Source: Larkinella arboricola
GTDB taxonomy: Bacteria > Bacteroidota > Bacteroidia > Cytophagales > Spirosomataceae
Assembly: GCF_003259745.1 (NCBI RefSeq)
Contig: NZ_QLMC01000010.1
Span: forward strand, 16,166-80,165
Direction: 5' to 3'
DNA length: 64,000 bases
The translations under genes and the position numbers were made by a program. The notes under the pieces were generated by a model. That model was not told where the DNA came from. It did no database searches and worked only from the letters and a program-made list of their open reading frames with translations. This document shows positions 26,104-34,990 of this stretch, piece after piece; the first letter of the stretch is position 1, and the number at the start of each line of letters is the position of its first letter.

Positions 26104-28179
26104 TTATTTGAGGGTTAGAAGCGATTGAATGCGGTCTTTTAGCTGCGCCATTGGAATGACGCTTAGGTAGATGGCTGACTTGCCTTCGTGCGACGAGTAG
26201 TACGAAATCCAGAGCTTATCCTCGTGAATCAATAGGCCCGGATAGCTGGTGTCGCCCCCGGACGGCAGTTCGTAAAGACGCTGAAAAATCCCATTTTCGT
26301 CCACCTGCAACATCACGGTCGCCGTTCCGGTGCGAGAGGGAGGGCGTTCATAGGGGTACTCCCGGGTGACGACCAGCCAGCGGTTGTCGGTTAGTTCAAA
26401 GAAATTCTGCCCGCCCATGCCGTGATCAATCTGAACGATCTCGAATTTCTGGTATGGGGGTTTGGAGGATGCCAGAAAACCGGCGGTGGAGTTGCCTCCC
26501 GCGTTCCGAATCAGGATAACCAGACTGCTGTCGGCTCTGAATTTTACTGTGGCTTCGCAGCCTTCGGGCGATGGGTTGAAGTCATTGCTAACGGCCTGGT
26601 AATTAATCCCATCGACGGTTTTATACAGAATAAGCTTCCGGTTTTTGGTGTTCACCTGCCCGGTTTTGGGATCCGTTTCGCACACATTAGAAGCCACATA
26701 GCCGGTTGGGCCATTCCAGGTAATCCGGAAAAACCAGTTGTTGGAGGGAATACCGCGCACCCGCATGGGCGAGGTCCATTGCTGGCCATCCTTCGAAAAC
26801 ATCACCCGGGTATGCCATTCCATTAACTTATTGTCAACGTAATCGGAACCGCCACAGGTGATCATCAGCCGACCGTCGGGCGTAATGGCCAGCTTGGGGT
26901 CGCGGAGGTCAATGCCCGGTTCCGTGATGAGGGCCTGGCTTTCCCATTTCTCGCCATCCACGGAAGCGATGACCCGGATCGTACCGTCCGACGATTCGCC
27001 CGGTTTGGTATGGACCGGCACATGGCCCAGTCCCTCGCGGAACGTACAGTAAAATTTGCCGTTAAACCGGAGCAAATCCGTAAACGCACTGTGCGGAGAC
27101 GAATTCCAGATCGGTTTTGATGGCAGAATGTCGGGGGCTTTATTTAGTGCTGTGAGCTGGGAAACCGGGACTTGCGTAAAATAAATCGAGGTTTTCCCTT
27201 CGTGGGAGGAATAATACGAAATATACAGGGTTCCTTCGTGCAGGACCATTCCCGGATAGCTGTTGTCACCACTGGACGGCAACTTGAAAATCTTGCGAAA
27301 CTTGCCATTCTTATCGCCCAGAAAGAAGGCCGTGTTCGGAACGGTTTCGTAGGACCGGGTTCCCATCACCAGTTGCTGGTCGTTCAGGAACAGGAAGTTA
27401 GGCCCGCCCAGCCGCATGGTCAACCGCCGAAAATTCCAGTTGGTATACGGAGCGGCACTTTTGGCCAGCATGCCTACTTTATCGCCTATTTCCCGGCGAA
27501 TCAGCACAAACAGGGAATCGTGCTGGTCAAACCGTACGGTGGCTTCATTCGGAAAACCGTCGACGTCCAGTTTGGACACCTTTTCGAACGATTTACCATC
27601 TTTCGTTTTCAGCAGATACATGGCCGTCGGACCGTTGCGTTCCTGGGGTCCAATCTGATAATCGATGGCGTAGCCAGTACCTTTGTGCCAGGTCACGCGC
27701 CAGATCCAGTCGCCCCAGGAGACGATGGACGGATCAACGTTTACTTTTTCAGGCGTCGAAAACTTCAGTCCGGTTTTGTCGGAAAAGGCGACATGTGGCG
27801 CTCGTCCAAGCAGTTTGCCCTGCTGATAAATCGAGCCACCAATGATGATCATCAAACGGCCGTTTGGCGTAATCGACAGCTTGGGGTCGCGCAGGTCGAT
27901 CCCTTCTTTTTCCAGTAAGGCAACACTTTCCCAGTCTTTGCCCGTGGTTGATTTCAGAATCCGTACTTTTCCATCGGTGCCGGGTATATGGCCCGACCCT
28001 TCCCGGAACGAGCAGTAGAACGCACCTTTGAACCGAATCAGGTCCGTAAAGGCACTGTGCGTGGCCTGATCCCAGATTTTGGTTACCACCGGCCCATCGT
28101 CCTTCTTCCGACCGTACGCGGTGGTGAGGCCGGTTAGAAAGGTCAGTAAGAGAAAAAGGTGTTTGATCGAACTATTCAT
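26104..28179 (-). CDS. exported sialidase-like protein made of two tandem homologous domains
   Basis: After a signal peptide (HLFLLLTFLTGLTTAYG) the 691-residue protein consists of two repeats of about 330 residues. Each starts HSAFTDLIRFKG or HSAFTDLLRFNG and continues with FYCSFREG or FYCTFREG, GIDLRDPKL, ITPNGRLMI or ITPDGRLMI, Asp-box-like SKDGQQW and SVDGEKW, and ISYYSSHEGK near the end. Asp boxes and a propeller are features of the sialidase superfamily, but no clear FRIP motif is visible, so the activity is inferred. Relatives I know are single-domain, so the duplication is unusual. The start at ATG 28179 replaces a TTG nine bases upstream. It lies 38 bases after the HEAT-like lipoprotein gene. 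Confidence 0.75.
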   Translation of the reverse strand: MNSSIKHLFLLLTFLTGLTTAYGRKKDDGPVVTKIWDQATHSAFTDLIRFKGAFYCSFREGSGHIPGTDGKVRILKSTTGKDWESVALLEKEGIDLRDPKLSITPNGRLMIIIGGSIYQQGKLLGRAPHVAFSDKTGLKFSTPEKVNVDPSIVSWGDWIWRVTWHKGTGYAIDYQIGPQERNGPTAMYLLKTKDGKSFEKVSKLDVDGFPNEATVRFDQHDSLFVLIRREIGDKVGMLAKSAAPYTNWNFRRLTMRLGGPNFLFLNDQQLVMGTRSYETVPNTAFFLGDKNGKFRKIFKLPSSGDNSYPGMVLHEGTLYISYYSSHEGKTSIYFTQVPVSQLTALNKAPDILPSKPIWNSSPHSAFTDLLRFNGKFYCTFREGLGHVPVHTKPGESSDGTIRVIASVDGEKWESQALITEPGIDLRDPKLAITPDGRLMITCGGSDYVDNKLMEWHTRVMFSKDGQQWTSPMRVRGIPSNNWFFRITWNGPTGYVASNVCETDPKTGQVNTKNRKLILYKTVDGINYQAVSNDFNPSPEGCEATVKFRADSSLVILIRNAGGNSTAGFLASSKPPYQKFEIVQIDHGMGGQNFFELTDNRWLVVTREYPYERPPSRTGTATVMLQVDENGIFQRLYELPSGGDTSYPGLLIHEDKLWISYYSSHEGKSAIYLSVIPMAQLKDRIQSLLTLK

Positions 28180-28217
28180 GAAATACAAGGAATTAAGGGT
28201 TAGGAATAATCGTCGTT

Positions 28218-29204
28218 TTATATATCGGCCGAACGCGCCCGTTTTTCCAGTTGAAGCAGGGCGTAAGCGGCTGCGGCCTGCACATCCAGGTTCTGCGGAT
28301 GATCGCGGGCATGAACCGACTTCGTGGTGTCGGAAACGGTTTCAATCCGGTTTTCGAGGTTGAGATACCGTAGCAGCAACGAAACATCGTCGGTGGTGCC
28401 TTTCCGCGCCAGCGCCCGACACAATTCGATACGGTCTGCTTTTCGGTCGGAGTTTTGAAGTGTCAGCAGCCGTTGCCGAATCCGATTCAAAACATCAGCC
28501 TGCTTTTCGATTGGCGTGGGCGCCAGGGCGTAAGCCGTACTCAGCAGGTAGGCGGCTGCTTCCGATTGGTCGGGTTCGTCCAGGGCAGCCTGGGCCAAAA
28601 CGGGCCACTGATGGGCCGGAAGGGCTCCGATAAATCCCAGCGCATAGGCCGCCAGTTTGCGGGAAGTCTGGTTCGTAGACCGCACCGCTGCCAGCAAAGA
28701 ATCGTACGCGACGGGTTGCGAAGGCTCTTTTGGCAAGGCCATTCCCCAACGGACGAAATCCGCCAGAACTCCTCCCCCAGCCTGATCGTTCTGAACCGGG
28801 TTTGGCCCAAAATGCAGAAAAGAATACGACAGTTTGGCCAGGGTTTCAGCAGCATGGATGCGGTCCGGTCCCGTTGTGTCGAGATAAGCCCGTTTGATCC
28901 GGTCGAGCCAGCCCTGCTTTTCCGCTTCATGGCTCGCATTCAGGTAGCTGGCCCGCCAATAGCCAATCCGTTTCTGAGGCTCGTTCTGGAAACTGGCCAG
29001 ACCGGTTTTGATCAATGCGTCGGCATCCTCCCGAAAACCCGACTCGATCAGGTATTCGACGGCGTGAACTTTTACCCAGAAATCGTCGCATACGGCCACG
29101 TCTTTCAGAACCTGAATACAGGTTTCCGTTTGGTGGGAGGTTTGGCTGGAGGCCGTGCACCCCAACATGGCTACCGTGACCAGAACGAGGCTCCGAAGTT
29201 TCAT
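28218..29204 (-). CDS. HEAT-repeat-like lipoprotein of the sialic-acid operon
   Basis: The 328-residue protein has a lipoprotein signal (VTVAMLGC, Cys 16), followed entirely by helical repeats of HEAT/ARM character, such as WVKVHAVEYLIESGF, DRIHAAETLAKLSYSF, TSRKLAAYALGFIGALP and LDVQAAAAYALLQLE. There is no catalytic motif. Its ATG overlaps the TGA of the lyase gene, so the two are translationally coupled. The role is unknown; it might be a surface scaffold for the sialidase-like protein or SusCD. Two Cys (TCIQ, AVCDDFW) follow the lipobox and may form a disulfide. Confidence 0.65.
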   Translation of the reverse strand: MKLRSLVLVTVAMLGCTASSQTSHQTETCIQVLKDVAVCDDFWVKVHAVEYLIESGFREDADALIKTGLASFQNEPQKRIGYWRASYLNASHEAEKQGWLDRIKRAYLDTTGPDRIHAAETLAKLSYSFLHFGPNPVQNDQAGGGVLADFVRWGMALPKEPSQPVAYDSLLAAVRSTNQTSRKLAAYALGFIGALPAHQWPVLAQAALDEPDQSEAAAYLLSTAYALAPTPIEKQADVLNRIRQRLLTLQNSDRKADRIELCRALARKGTTDDVSLLLRYLNLENRIETVSDTTKSVHARDHPQNLDVQAAAAYALLQLEKRARSADI

Positions 29205-30139
29205 AAACCAACAAGTCTGGATTCGGTGAGTAATTCAAAAAAGTCCGTCTTTTGCAAATCCTGCTCCAGTTGCTGCCACTCGGCAGACGTCAGGTTCCGG
29301 AGCGGAGTCCGGCAGGGGCCACAGTCGAGTCCCGCCAGCTTCAGAATGGCTTTTCCACCCACTACGGCATTGACGTACCGCAGCATCACCGTCACAATAT
29401 CAATAGATTGCATCTGATAAGCCCGGGCAGCGGCAAAATCGCCGTCCTGATACGCTTCCATGAGTTTGTGGTACACCTCCGGAATGAAATTGAAGGTTGT
29501 CCCAATGGCTCCCTGAACGCCCAGCACCAGACCGTTGATCAGAATTTCGTCGTGCCCGTGCAGCACGTCGAAGCGACCGCCCTGCAACGCCAAGCACTGG
29601 TGCATATCCATGAAATCGGTATAGGTAAACTTGACCCCCGCGAGGTTCGGAATTCGCTTCGAACCTCGCTCCAGCAGCTGATTTACTTTGATATGCGCTC
29701 CGGTAGCAACGGGCAGGTGGTAGTAATAAAACGGCAATTCAGGGGCCGCCGAGGCCACCTGCTGACAGTAATCCACGATGACATCGACATCCGACGACGT
29801 TAGAAAACAGGGTGCCATACAGCCCACGGCATCGACCCCGATTTGCTGGCTATGGGCCGCCAGTTCTTTGGAAATCTGCACACTCGTGCTGCCGACGTGG
29901 ACGATGATTTTGAAGTCAGCCGTGCCGTGAACGGCCCAGGCTTCCGCCATTGCTTTCCGCTCCTCGACCGAAAGCAACATGCCTTCGCCCGACGAGCCAT
30001 TAACAAACACGCCGGCCACACCCTGCCGTTTCAGGCGGTCGGCGTACGTGCTGACCAGCGCCGGATTGATGGAACCGTCGGGGTGAAAAGGAGTAAAAAC
30101 CGCAGCGATCAGCCCGTTTATTTTGGGGTAATTAATCAT
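29201..30139 (-). CDS. nanA: N-acetylneuraminate lyase
   Basis: This 312-residue class I aldolase of the DHDPS/NAL family cleaves N-acetylneuraminate to N-acetylmannosamine and pyruvate in the cytoplasm. The substrate loop VNGSSGEGMLLSVEERK, the catalytic Tyr in LPFYYYHLP and the Schiff-base Lys in AGVKFTYTD are all present and in order. The pattern closely matches the animal and Bacteroides NAL subgroup rather than DHDPS. The ATG at 30139 is chosen; an upstream frame start at 30199 would lie inside the regulator gene. The genes for the next steps (ManNAc epimerase or kinase) are not in the window. Confidence 0.9.
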   Translation of the reverse strand: MINYPKINGLIAAVFTPFHPDGSINPALVSTYADRLKRQGVAGVFVNGSSGEGMLLSVEERKAMAEAWAVHGTADFKIIVHVGSTSVQISKELAAHSQQIGVDAVGCMAPCFLTSSDVDVIVDYCQQVASAAPELPFYYYHLPVATGAHIKVNQLLERGSKRIPNLAGVKFTYTDFMDMHQCLALQGGRFDVLHGHDEILINGLVLGVQGAIGTTFNFIPEVYHKLMEAYQDGDFAAARAYQMQSIDIVTVMLRYVNAVVGGKAILKLAGLDCGPCRTPLRNLTSAEWQQLEQDLQKTDFFELLTESRLVGL

Positions 30140-30152
30140 ATAGGATAAAAAA

Positions 30153-30872
30153 TTAGTTGGGTATATCGGGCGTATGGATGGTTTTAATGTATTCGACATA
30201 AGCGATCAAATGGTCCTCCACCGCCTTACGGTATCCTTCCAGATCGCGGGCTTCCAGATACGGAATGAGGTCTTTGTGCCGGACCAGTCGCCGTTCGGGC
30301 TGACTGCCCTTATTAAATCGGTCGAAATCCTCGAAATTTTCGTTGACGTACTTGAAAACCGGCAAAATGATATTCAGAAAATCGAGCATCACCCGGTTTT
30401 TGGTAATGGCGTAGATCTTGGTGTGAAACTCCCGTTCCATTTCCACATTCACCTTCAGGTAGCTGATATTCTCCTCCTTGGCTACAATCCGTTTCAGTTC
30501 CTCAATGTCATGATCGGTGATGTTGTTGACGATCAGGTTGGCACATCCAATTTCCAGTGAAACCCGCATACCCAATAAGTCCAGGATGGTTTCTTTACTG
30601 AGGATGAAAGGGTTGACCACCTTTTGGAAACTCGTCATAACATTGGGTTGCGAAAGGACAATTCCCCGACGCTTTCGGCTTTCAATTAATCCCAGCATTC
30701 GCAGGCGACTCAAAGCTTCCCGAACCACATTTCTGCCGACATTATATTTCTCCGCCAGTTCCAGTTCGCTCGGAATTTCATCGCCGGGCGTTAACTTCCT
30801 ATCGGTTATATGCTTGATAATCAAACTCTCAAGCCCGTCCACCAGCGTACTATTTCTGAGGATCTCATCCAT
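30153..30872 (-). CDS. GntR-family (FadR subfamily) regulator of the sialic-acid operon
   Basis: The 239-residue regulator has an N-terminal winged helix (about 10-75; GDEIPSELELAEKYNVGRNVVREALSR-type core) and an all-helical FadR/FCD ligand domain (about 90-235) with metal-site-like histidines (EFHTKIYA, DHLIAYVEY). It is first in the operon, 13 bases before the lyase gene. An imperfect palindrome lies just upstream of its ATG (30882-30915), so it probably represses itself and the operon and is released by a sialic-acid catabolite, like NanR-type FadR proteins (inference). A TTG nine bases upstream is the alternative start. Confidence 0.87.
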   Translation of the reverse strand: MDEILRNSTLVDGLESLIIKHITDRKLTPGDEIPSELELAEKYNVGRNVVREALSRLRMLGLIESRKRRGIVLSQPNVMTSFQKVVNPFILSKETILDLLGMRVSLEIGCANLIVNNITDHDIEELKRIVAKEENISYLKVNVEMEREFHTKIYAITKNRVMLDFLNIILPVFKYVNENFEDFDRFNKGSQPERRLVRHKDLIPYLEARDLEGYRKAVEDHLIAYVEYIKTIHTPDIPN

Positions 30873-31187
30873 ACAAATCAATTGGTATATGTACTATAAG
30901 TAGTATATGTCCTACAATATTAAGCGTTTTTTTATTTTTATGAAAAATTTCCTGACTTTATAGAATTTTTATTCCACCGAGATACCGTTAGTGAGTTTGA
31001 TCTGGGTTTTAAAACGTATCTTTTCTATCTCCTACAACCCCGACGTATTGCCCCAATTTGTATTTATACGAAAAGTTCTGCCCATTTTGGCGGCCTGTTT
31101 TTTAATTTGCATCCATCTGGACGGCCGAACAGATTTTATTACTAAGCTGGAATAAACTCCGGGACCTAACCCTTGTAACCCTTGCAG
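30873..31187. other. 315-base divergent regulatory region
   Basis: The region separates the leftward sialic-acid operon from the rightward sulfatases. It holds the palindrome at 30882-30915 and an AT-rich tract (30916-30975) that suits promoters. No gene is visible. Confidence 0.6.
30882..30915. promoter_or_regulatory. candidate operator for the GntR regulator
   Basis: Two 15-base arms around TAAG match at 10 of 15 positions, with a perfect TACTA-TAAG-TAGTA core (30892-30905). It lies 9 bases upstream of the regulator's ATG. Confidence 0.5.
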
Positions 31188-32570
31188 ATGATGAGTGCCA
31201 AAAGCTGGAAAACCGTTTGGATAGTCGGTCTTGTTCTGGGCCTTGCCCTGAAAGGCATTGCCCAAGATCGGCCCTCACAAGCCCCGAAACGTCCCAATAT
31301 TGTTTTTATCATTACGGATAGCCATCGCTCCGAGGCTCTGGGGATTCGGGGTAATCCCTTTGTTCAAACGCCTAATCTGGACCGGCTGGCCCGCCAGGGC
31401 ATCCTGTTTAAGAACGCCTATGTGACCACGGCGATCTGTGCCGTCAGCCGGGCCAGTATTCTCAGCGGACAGCATCGGGCGCGGCATCAAATCAATGATT
31501 TTACCACCGGATTTTCCGGCCCAGCTTTAGAGAACACCTACCCGATGGTTCTGAAAAAGGCGGGCTATAAAACGGCCCAGATTGGTTTTCTGGGCGTCGG
31601 GAAAAAACCGCCCACCGAGCTTTTCGATCATTGGGAGGGCAGTATACCCTGGATGACTGAAGATGGGCTTCACCAGACCGACCACGTCACCCGCAAAGCC
31701 GTTGATTTCCTGGAGAAACACCAGTCGGGCGGCCCTTTTTATCTGGCCCTGTCTTTTAACGCGGCTCACGAAATTGACGGTGTGAACGGGAAACCGGCAA
31801 CGTACCTGGTTCAGGAGCGGTATAAAGACCTGTACAAGGACGTGACCATTCCGGTACCCACCACGGCGGCACCGGAATACTGGAACCACTTCCCCGACTT
31901 CTTCCGGACAGATCAGAACATTGGAAGGGCCCGGTGGCACGGCCTGTTTTCGACCCCCGAACTCTTTCAGCAGAACACCAAAAACTATTACCGTCTGATT
32001 ACGGGTCTGGACGAGTCGGTGGGGGTTATTGTCGCCAAACTCAAAGAATTGAAGCTCGATGAGAATACCATCGTCGTCTACACCAGTGATCACGGCTTTT
32101 CGCTGGGTGAACACGGCCTGATGGGGAAATGGTACGGGTTCGAAGCCTCCACGCACGTGCCGTTGATCATCAACGACTTACGACCTTCTTCGAAATGGCA
32201 TAGTGTGCAACCGGAGCAGCTCGTCCTCAACATTGACCTGGCTCCCACCCTATTAGGCTTTGCGGGCGTTCGGGCACCGGAGGGGATGCAGGGAACGAAT
32301 TTGATGGATCTGCTGGCGGGGAAAGCCGCCGAACGAAAACACTTTTTTTATGAACACACGGTATTCACCAGTCCGGCCTTACCCAAAGTAGAAGGGATTA
32401 TCTCGAAGGATTTCAAGTATTTCCGGTATACCGAGCATGAGTACGAATCGCTTTATGATTGCCGGAGAGACCCCGAAGAAACCCGCGATGTCGCCCGCGA
32501 CCCCGGCTATAAAAAGCAGTTAGCCCGGATGCGCTCGCTGTACCTCACCGAAAAATCAGCGATTGATTAA
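31188..32570 (+). CDS. sulfatase, S1 family (first of a pair)
   Basis: The 460-residue exported sulfatase has a signal peptide (TVWIVGLVLGLALKGIAQ) and the formylglycine motif CAVSR followed by ASILSGQ near residue 85. The metal and active-site segments are NIVFIITDSHR, YTSDHGFSLGEHG and KWYGFE. S1 sulfatases remove sulfate esters from glycans after a Cys in CxPSR/CxASR is matured. Here the third position is Val, and the first metal motif reads TDS rather than TDD, so Ser replaces a usual ligand Asp. ATG 31188 or 31191 are both possible. It is divergent from the sialic-acid operon and 10 bases before its paralogue. Confidence 0.85.
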   Translation: MMSAKSWKTVWIVGLVLGLALKGIAQDRPSQAPKRPNIVFIITDSHRSEALGIRGNPFVQTPNLDRLARQGILFKNAYVTTAICAVSRASILSGQHRARHQINDFTTGFSGPALENTYPMVLKKAGYKTAQIGFLGVGKKPPTELFDHWEGSIPWMTEDGLHQTDHVTRKAVDFLEKHQSGGPFYLALSFNAAHEIDGVNGKPATYLVQERYKDLYKDVTIPVPTTAAPEYWNHFPDFFRTDQNIGRARWHGLFSTPELFQQNTKNYYRLITGLDESVGVIVAKLKELKLDENTIVVYTSDHGFSLGEHGLMGKWYGFEASTHVPLIINDLRPSSKWHSVQPEQLVLNIDLAPTLLGFAGVRAPEGMQGTNLMDLLAGKAAERKHFFYEHTVFTSPALPKVEGIISKDFKYFRYTEHEYESLYDCRRDPEETRDVARDPGYKKQLARMRSLYLTEKSAID

Positions 32571-32580
32571 AGCCCTCTGT

Positions 32581-33957
32581 ATGAACCCGGCCTTTCTATT
32601 GCTGAGCCTGTGCCTTTTCTGGCAAAGCAAAACGGCAAAAACCGCCCGCCCTGCCCCTGCGCCAAATATCATCTTTCTGCTGACGGATGATCAGCGGCAT
32701 GATGCGCTGGGAGTTATGGGCAATCCTTACATCCGGACGCCGAATATCGACCAGATGGCCCGCCAGGGCATCCTGTTTAAGAACGCCTATGTGACCACCT
32801 CCATTTGCTCGGTTAGCCGGGCCAGTATCTTAAGTGGTCAGTACCTGTCGCGGCACGGTATCGACGATTTTGCCAGGGATTTCAGCCCCCAGGCCCTCCA
32901 GAATACCTACCCTTTACTTCTCAAAAAACGGGGCTATACGATCGGCTTTGTTGGCAAGTACGGCGTCGGAGAGAATCCACCGGAAAAGGAATTTGACTTC
33001 TGGGCCTGCAACCGCAAGGGGCAACCGCCTTATGAGTACCGGCGACCCGACGGCAGCCTGATTCACCATACCGACAGCGTTGCCATTGGCATTCATCAAT
33101 TTCTCAACCGGTTTGGCAAAGCGTCTCCTTTCTGTCTGTCGGTTAGTTTTAAAGCGCCCCACGAACTCGACGGCAATCCGCCCACCTATCCGGTGCAGGA
33201 GCGTTTTAAGAGCTTGTATAACGACCTCACCATTCCGCAACCCGAAACGGCTGACCCTACGTACTGGAACCGCTTCCCGGATTTTTTTCGGACCGATAAA
33301 AACATTGGCCGGGAACGATGGAAACCGCTGCTTTCTACCAATACCCTGTACCAGCAGACGGTTAAAGATTATTACCGGCTGGTAACGGGCGAGGATGAGG
33401 TCGTTGGTAAATTACGCCGGCAACTCGATAGTCTGGGTGTGGCCGATAATACCGTCATCATTTACATGGGCGATAACGGTTTTTGCCTGGGAGAACACGG
33501 TCTGGAGGGGAAATGGTTTGGCTTTGAAGAATCCATCCGGGTGCCGCTGATCGTGTATGATCCCCGAAATTCGGCACAGAAAGGACGAATCGAGAACAAA
33601 ATCGCCCTGAATATCGACATCGCCCCGACGATCTTACAACTGGCCGGTAGCAAAGTCCCTGATCAAATGCAGGGGATTGACCTGAATAGGATGGTCCTTT
33701 CAAAAGACCGGGCTTTCGAGCGGCAGGAGTTTTTTTATGAGCATACTTTTATGGGCAGCCCCCGATTGCCCAAAGTTGAAGGGATTGTTCGAGTCGATAG
33801 CAAGTACATGCAGTATATTGAACACGGGTACGAAGAACTGTACGACTTAAAAGCTGACCCCCACGAAAAACAGAACCTCGCTTCTTCTCCGGCTTATCAG
33901 CCGAAATTGGAAGCGATGAGAAAGCGCTATGCGGTTCTTAAAAAGCAGGTAAAGTAA
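32581..33957 (+). CDS. sulfatase, S1 family (second of a pair)
   Basis: The 458-residue paralogue of the preceding gene has a hydrophobic leader (MNPAFLLLSLCLFWQ) and the formylglycine motif CSVSR with ASILSGQ. The canonical metal motif LTDDQRHDALG is present, with YMGDNGFCLGEHG and KWFGFEE. The two sulfatases share long protein stretches and a 43-base block of identical DNA before the active-site Cys, so they arose by duplication and perhaps exchange sequence. The second gene keeps the Asp that the first has lost, so it is the more clearly active one. It is followed after 33 bases by an AraC regulator on the same strand. Confidence 0.88.
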   Translation: MNPAFLLLSLCLFWQSKTAKTARPAPAPNIIFLLTDDQRHDALGVMGNPYIRTPNIDQMARQGILFKNAYVTTSICSVSRASILSGQYLSRHGIDDFARDFSPQALQNTYPLLLKKRGYTIGFVGKYGVGENPPEKEFDFWACNRKGQPPYEYRRPDGSLIHHTDSVAIGIHQFLNRFGKASPFCLSVSFKAPHELDGNPPTYPVQERFKSLYNDLTIPQPETADPTYWNRFPDFFRTDKNIGRERWKPLLSTNTLYQQTVKDYYRLVTGEDEVVGKLRRQLDSLGVADNTVIIYMGDNGFCLGEHGLEGKWFGFEESIRVPLIVYDPRNSAQKGRIENKIALNIDIAPTILQLAGSKVPDQMQGIDLNRMVLSKDRAFERQEFFYEHTFMGSPRLPKVEGIVRVDSKYMQYIEHGYEELYDLKADPHEKQNLASSPAYQPKLEAMRKRYAVLKKQVK

Positions 33958-33990
33958 GGTACTGATTGTGTAGACGTAGTACGCAGCTAT

Positions 33991-34821
33991 ATGATTGATC
34001 AGATTAAGGTAAAGTCAAAAATCGATTCAGGGGTACTCTTTAAAATCTCACGTATGAAGCCGGTGATTAAAACAACCCAGCCTCATGGTCATAAGGATTA
34101 CCACGAGATCATCTTCCTGACCGCCGGAGCCGGTGGACACTGGATCGATGTGAATCAGTATCCGGTAGCGGCCAATACGTTGTATTTTATCTTGCCCGGG
34201 CAGGTGCATTGCTGGGCGTTGACGCAGGTTCCGCAAGGATTTGTTCTGATGTTTCGAACCGACTTTCTGGTAGAAAATCGCCTGGATGAAGCGGAATTGA
34301 TCCAGTTGGGCCATCTTCTTAACGGTTTCAGCCTGACACCCCAGCAAGCTGAGGAGATTAATGCGTTACTGAACAGCATGGAAGCGGAGTACAACACGGC
34401 CGTCGCAAATAAGGAAAAAATCATTGGAGCGTATTTGCAGATTATCCTGCTAAAACTTCAGCATATTGCCTCTCAGTTGCCGGATGCCTTAAGCCGGGTC
34501 GACTCCCCGCTGGTTCAGGCTTTCGGGCAGGCGCTCGAAAAAGGGTATACGACCAAACGGCAGGTGCAGCAATACGCCGATTTACTCTCCGTATCGCCCA
34601 AATACCTGAATGACCTCTGCAAAAAAGCCACGGGGCAAACCGCCAGCCAACTGATTGAACAGCGGGTGGTGCTGGAAGCCAAAAAGCAGTTGATTCATAC
34701 GACCAAAAACGTTTCCGAAATCGCCTTTGAGCTCAATTTTCAGGACCCGTCCCACTTTTCTAAATTCTTCAGCCGTTGCAGCGGCATGACTCCGACACAG
34801 TACCGCGAGCGCATCCGGTAA
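33991..34821 (+). CDS. AraC-family regulator with cupin sensor domain
   Basis: The 276-residue protein has an N-terminal cupin-like sensor (about 25-110; KTTQPHGHKDYHEIIFLT and LYFILPGQVHCW) and a C-terminal AraC domain (about 180-276) with ADLLSVSPKYLNDLCKKATG and VSEIAFELNFQDPSHFSKFF. It lies between the sulfatases and a TonB-dependent receptor on the same strand and may control either. The ATG at 33991 is supported by the normal family N-terminus. Confidence 0.85.
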   Translation: MIDQIKVKSKIDSGVLFKISRMKPVIKTTQPHGHKDYHEIIFLTAGAGGHWIDVNQYPVAANTLYFILPGQVHCWALTQVPQGFVLMFRTDFLVENRLDEAELIQLGHLLNGFSLTPQQAEEINALLNSMEAEYNTAVANKEKIIGAYLQIILLKLQHIASQLPDALSRVDSPLVQAFGQALEKGYTTKRQVQQYADLLSVSPKYLNDLCKKATGQTASQLIEQRVVLEAKKQLIHTTKNVSEIAFELNFQDPSHFSKFFSRCSGMTPTQYRERIR

Positions 34822-34990
34822 AATAAACGGTGTTCTGACGACGGCAACCTATCCTAAAATTTGTGAATGTGGAAGGGTTCCTTGTGCAGTTCGCAAATCG
34901 ACCAGCATTCTTCCGATTACGACCTTTTCAGCGGTTAGCCAGCGAGTACCTTTGCAGCCTTCTGGATAATCTATGGCTTTTGTATACTGA

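Noticed and set aside
29201..30199. Dihydrodipicolinate synthase as product
   Set aside because: Motif spacing and the FYYYHLP and VNGSSGEG segments match N-acetylneuraminate lyase better, and the neighbours are sialic-acid genes.
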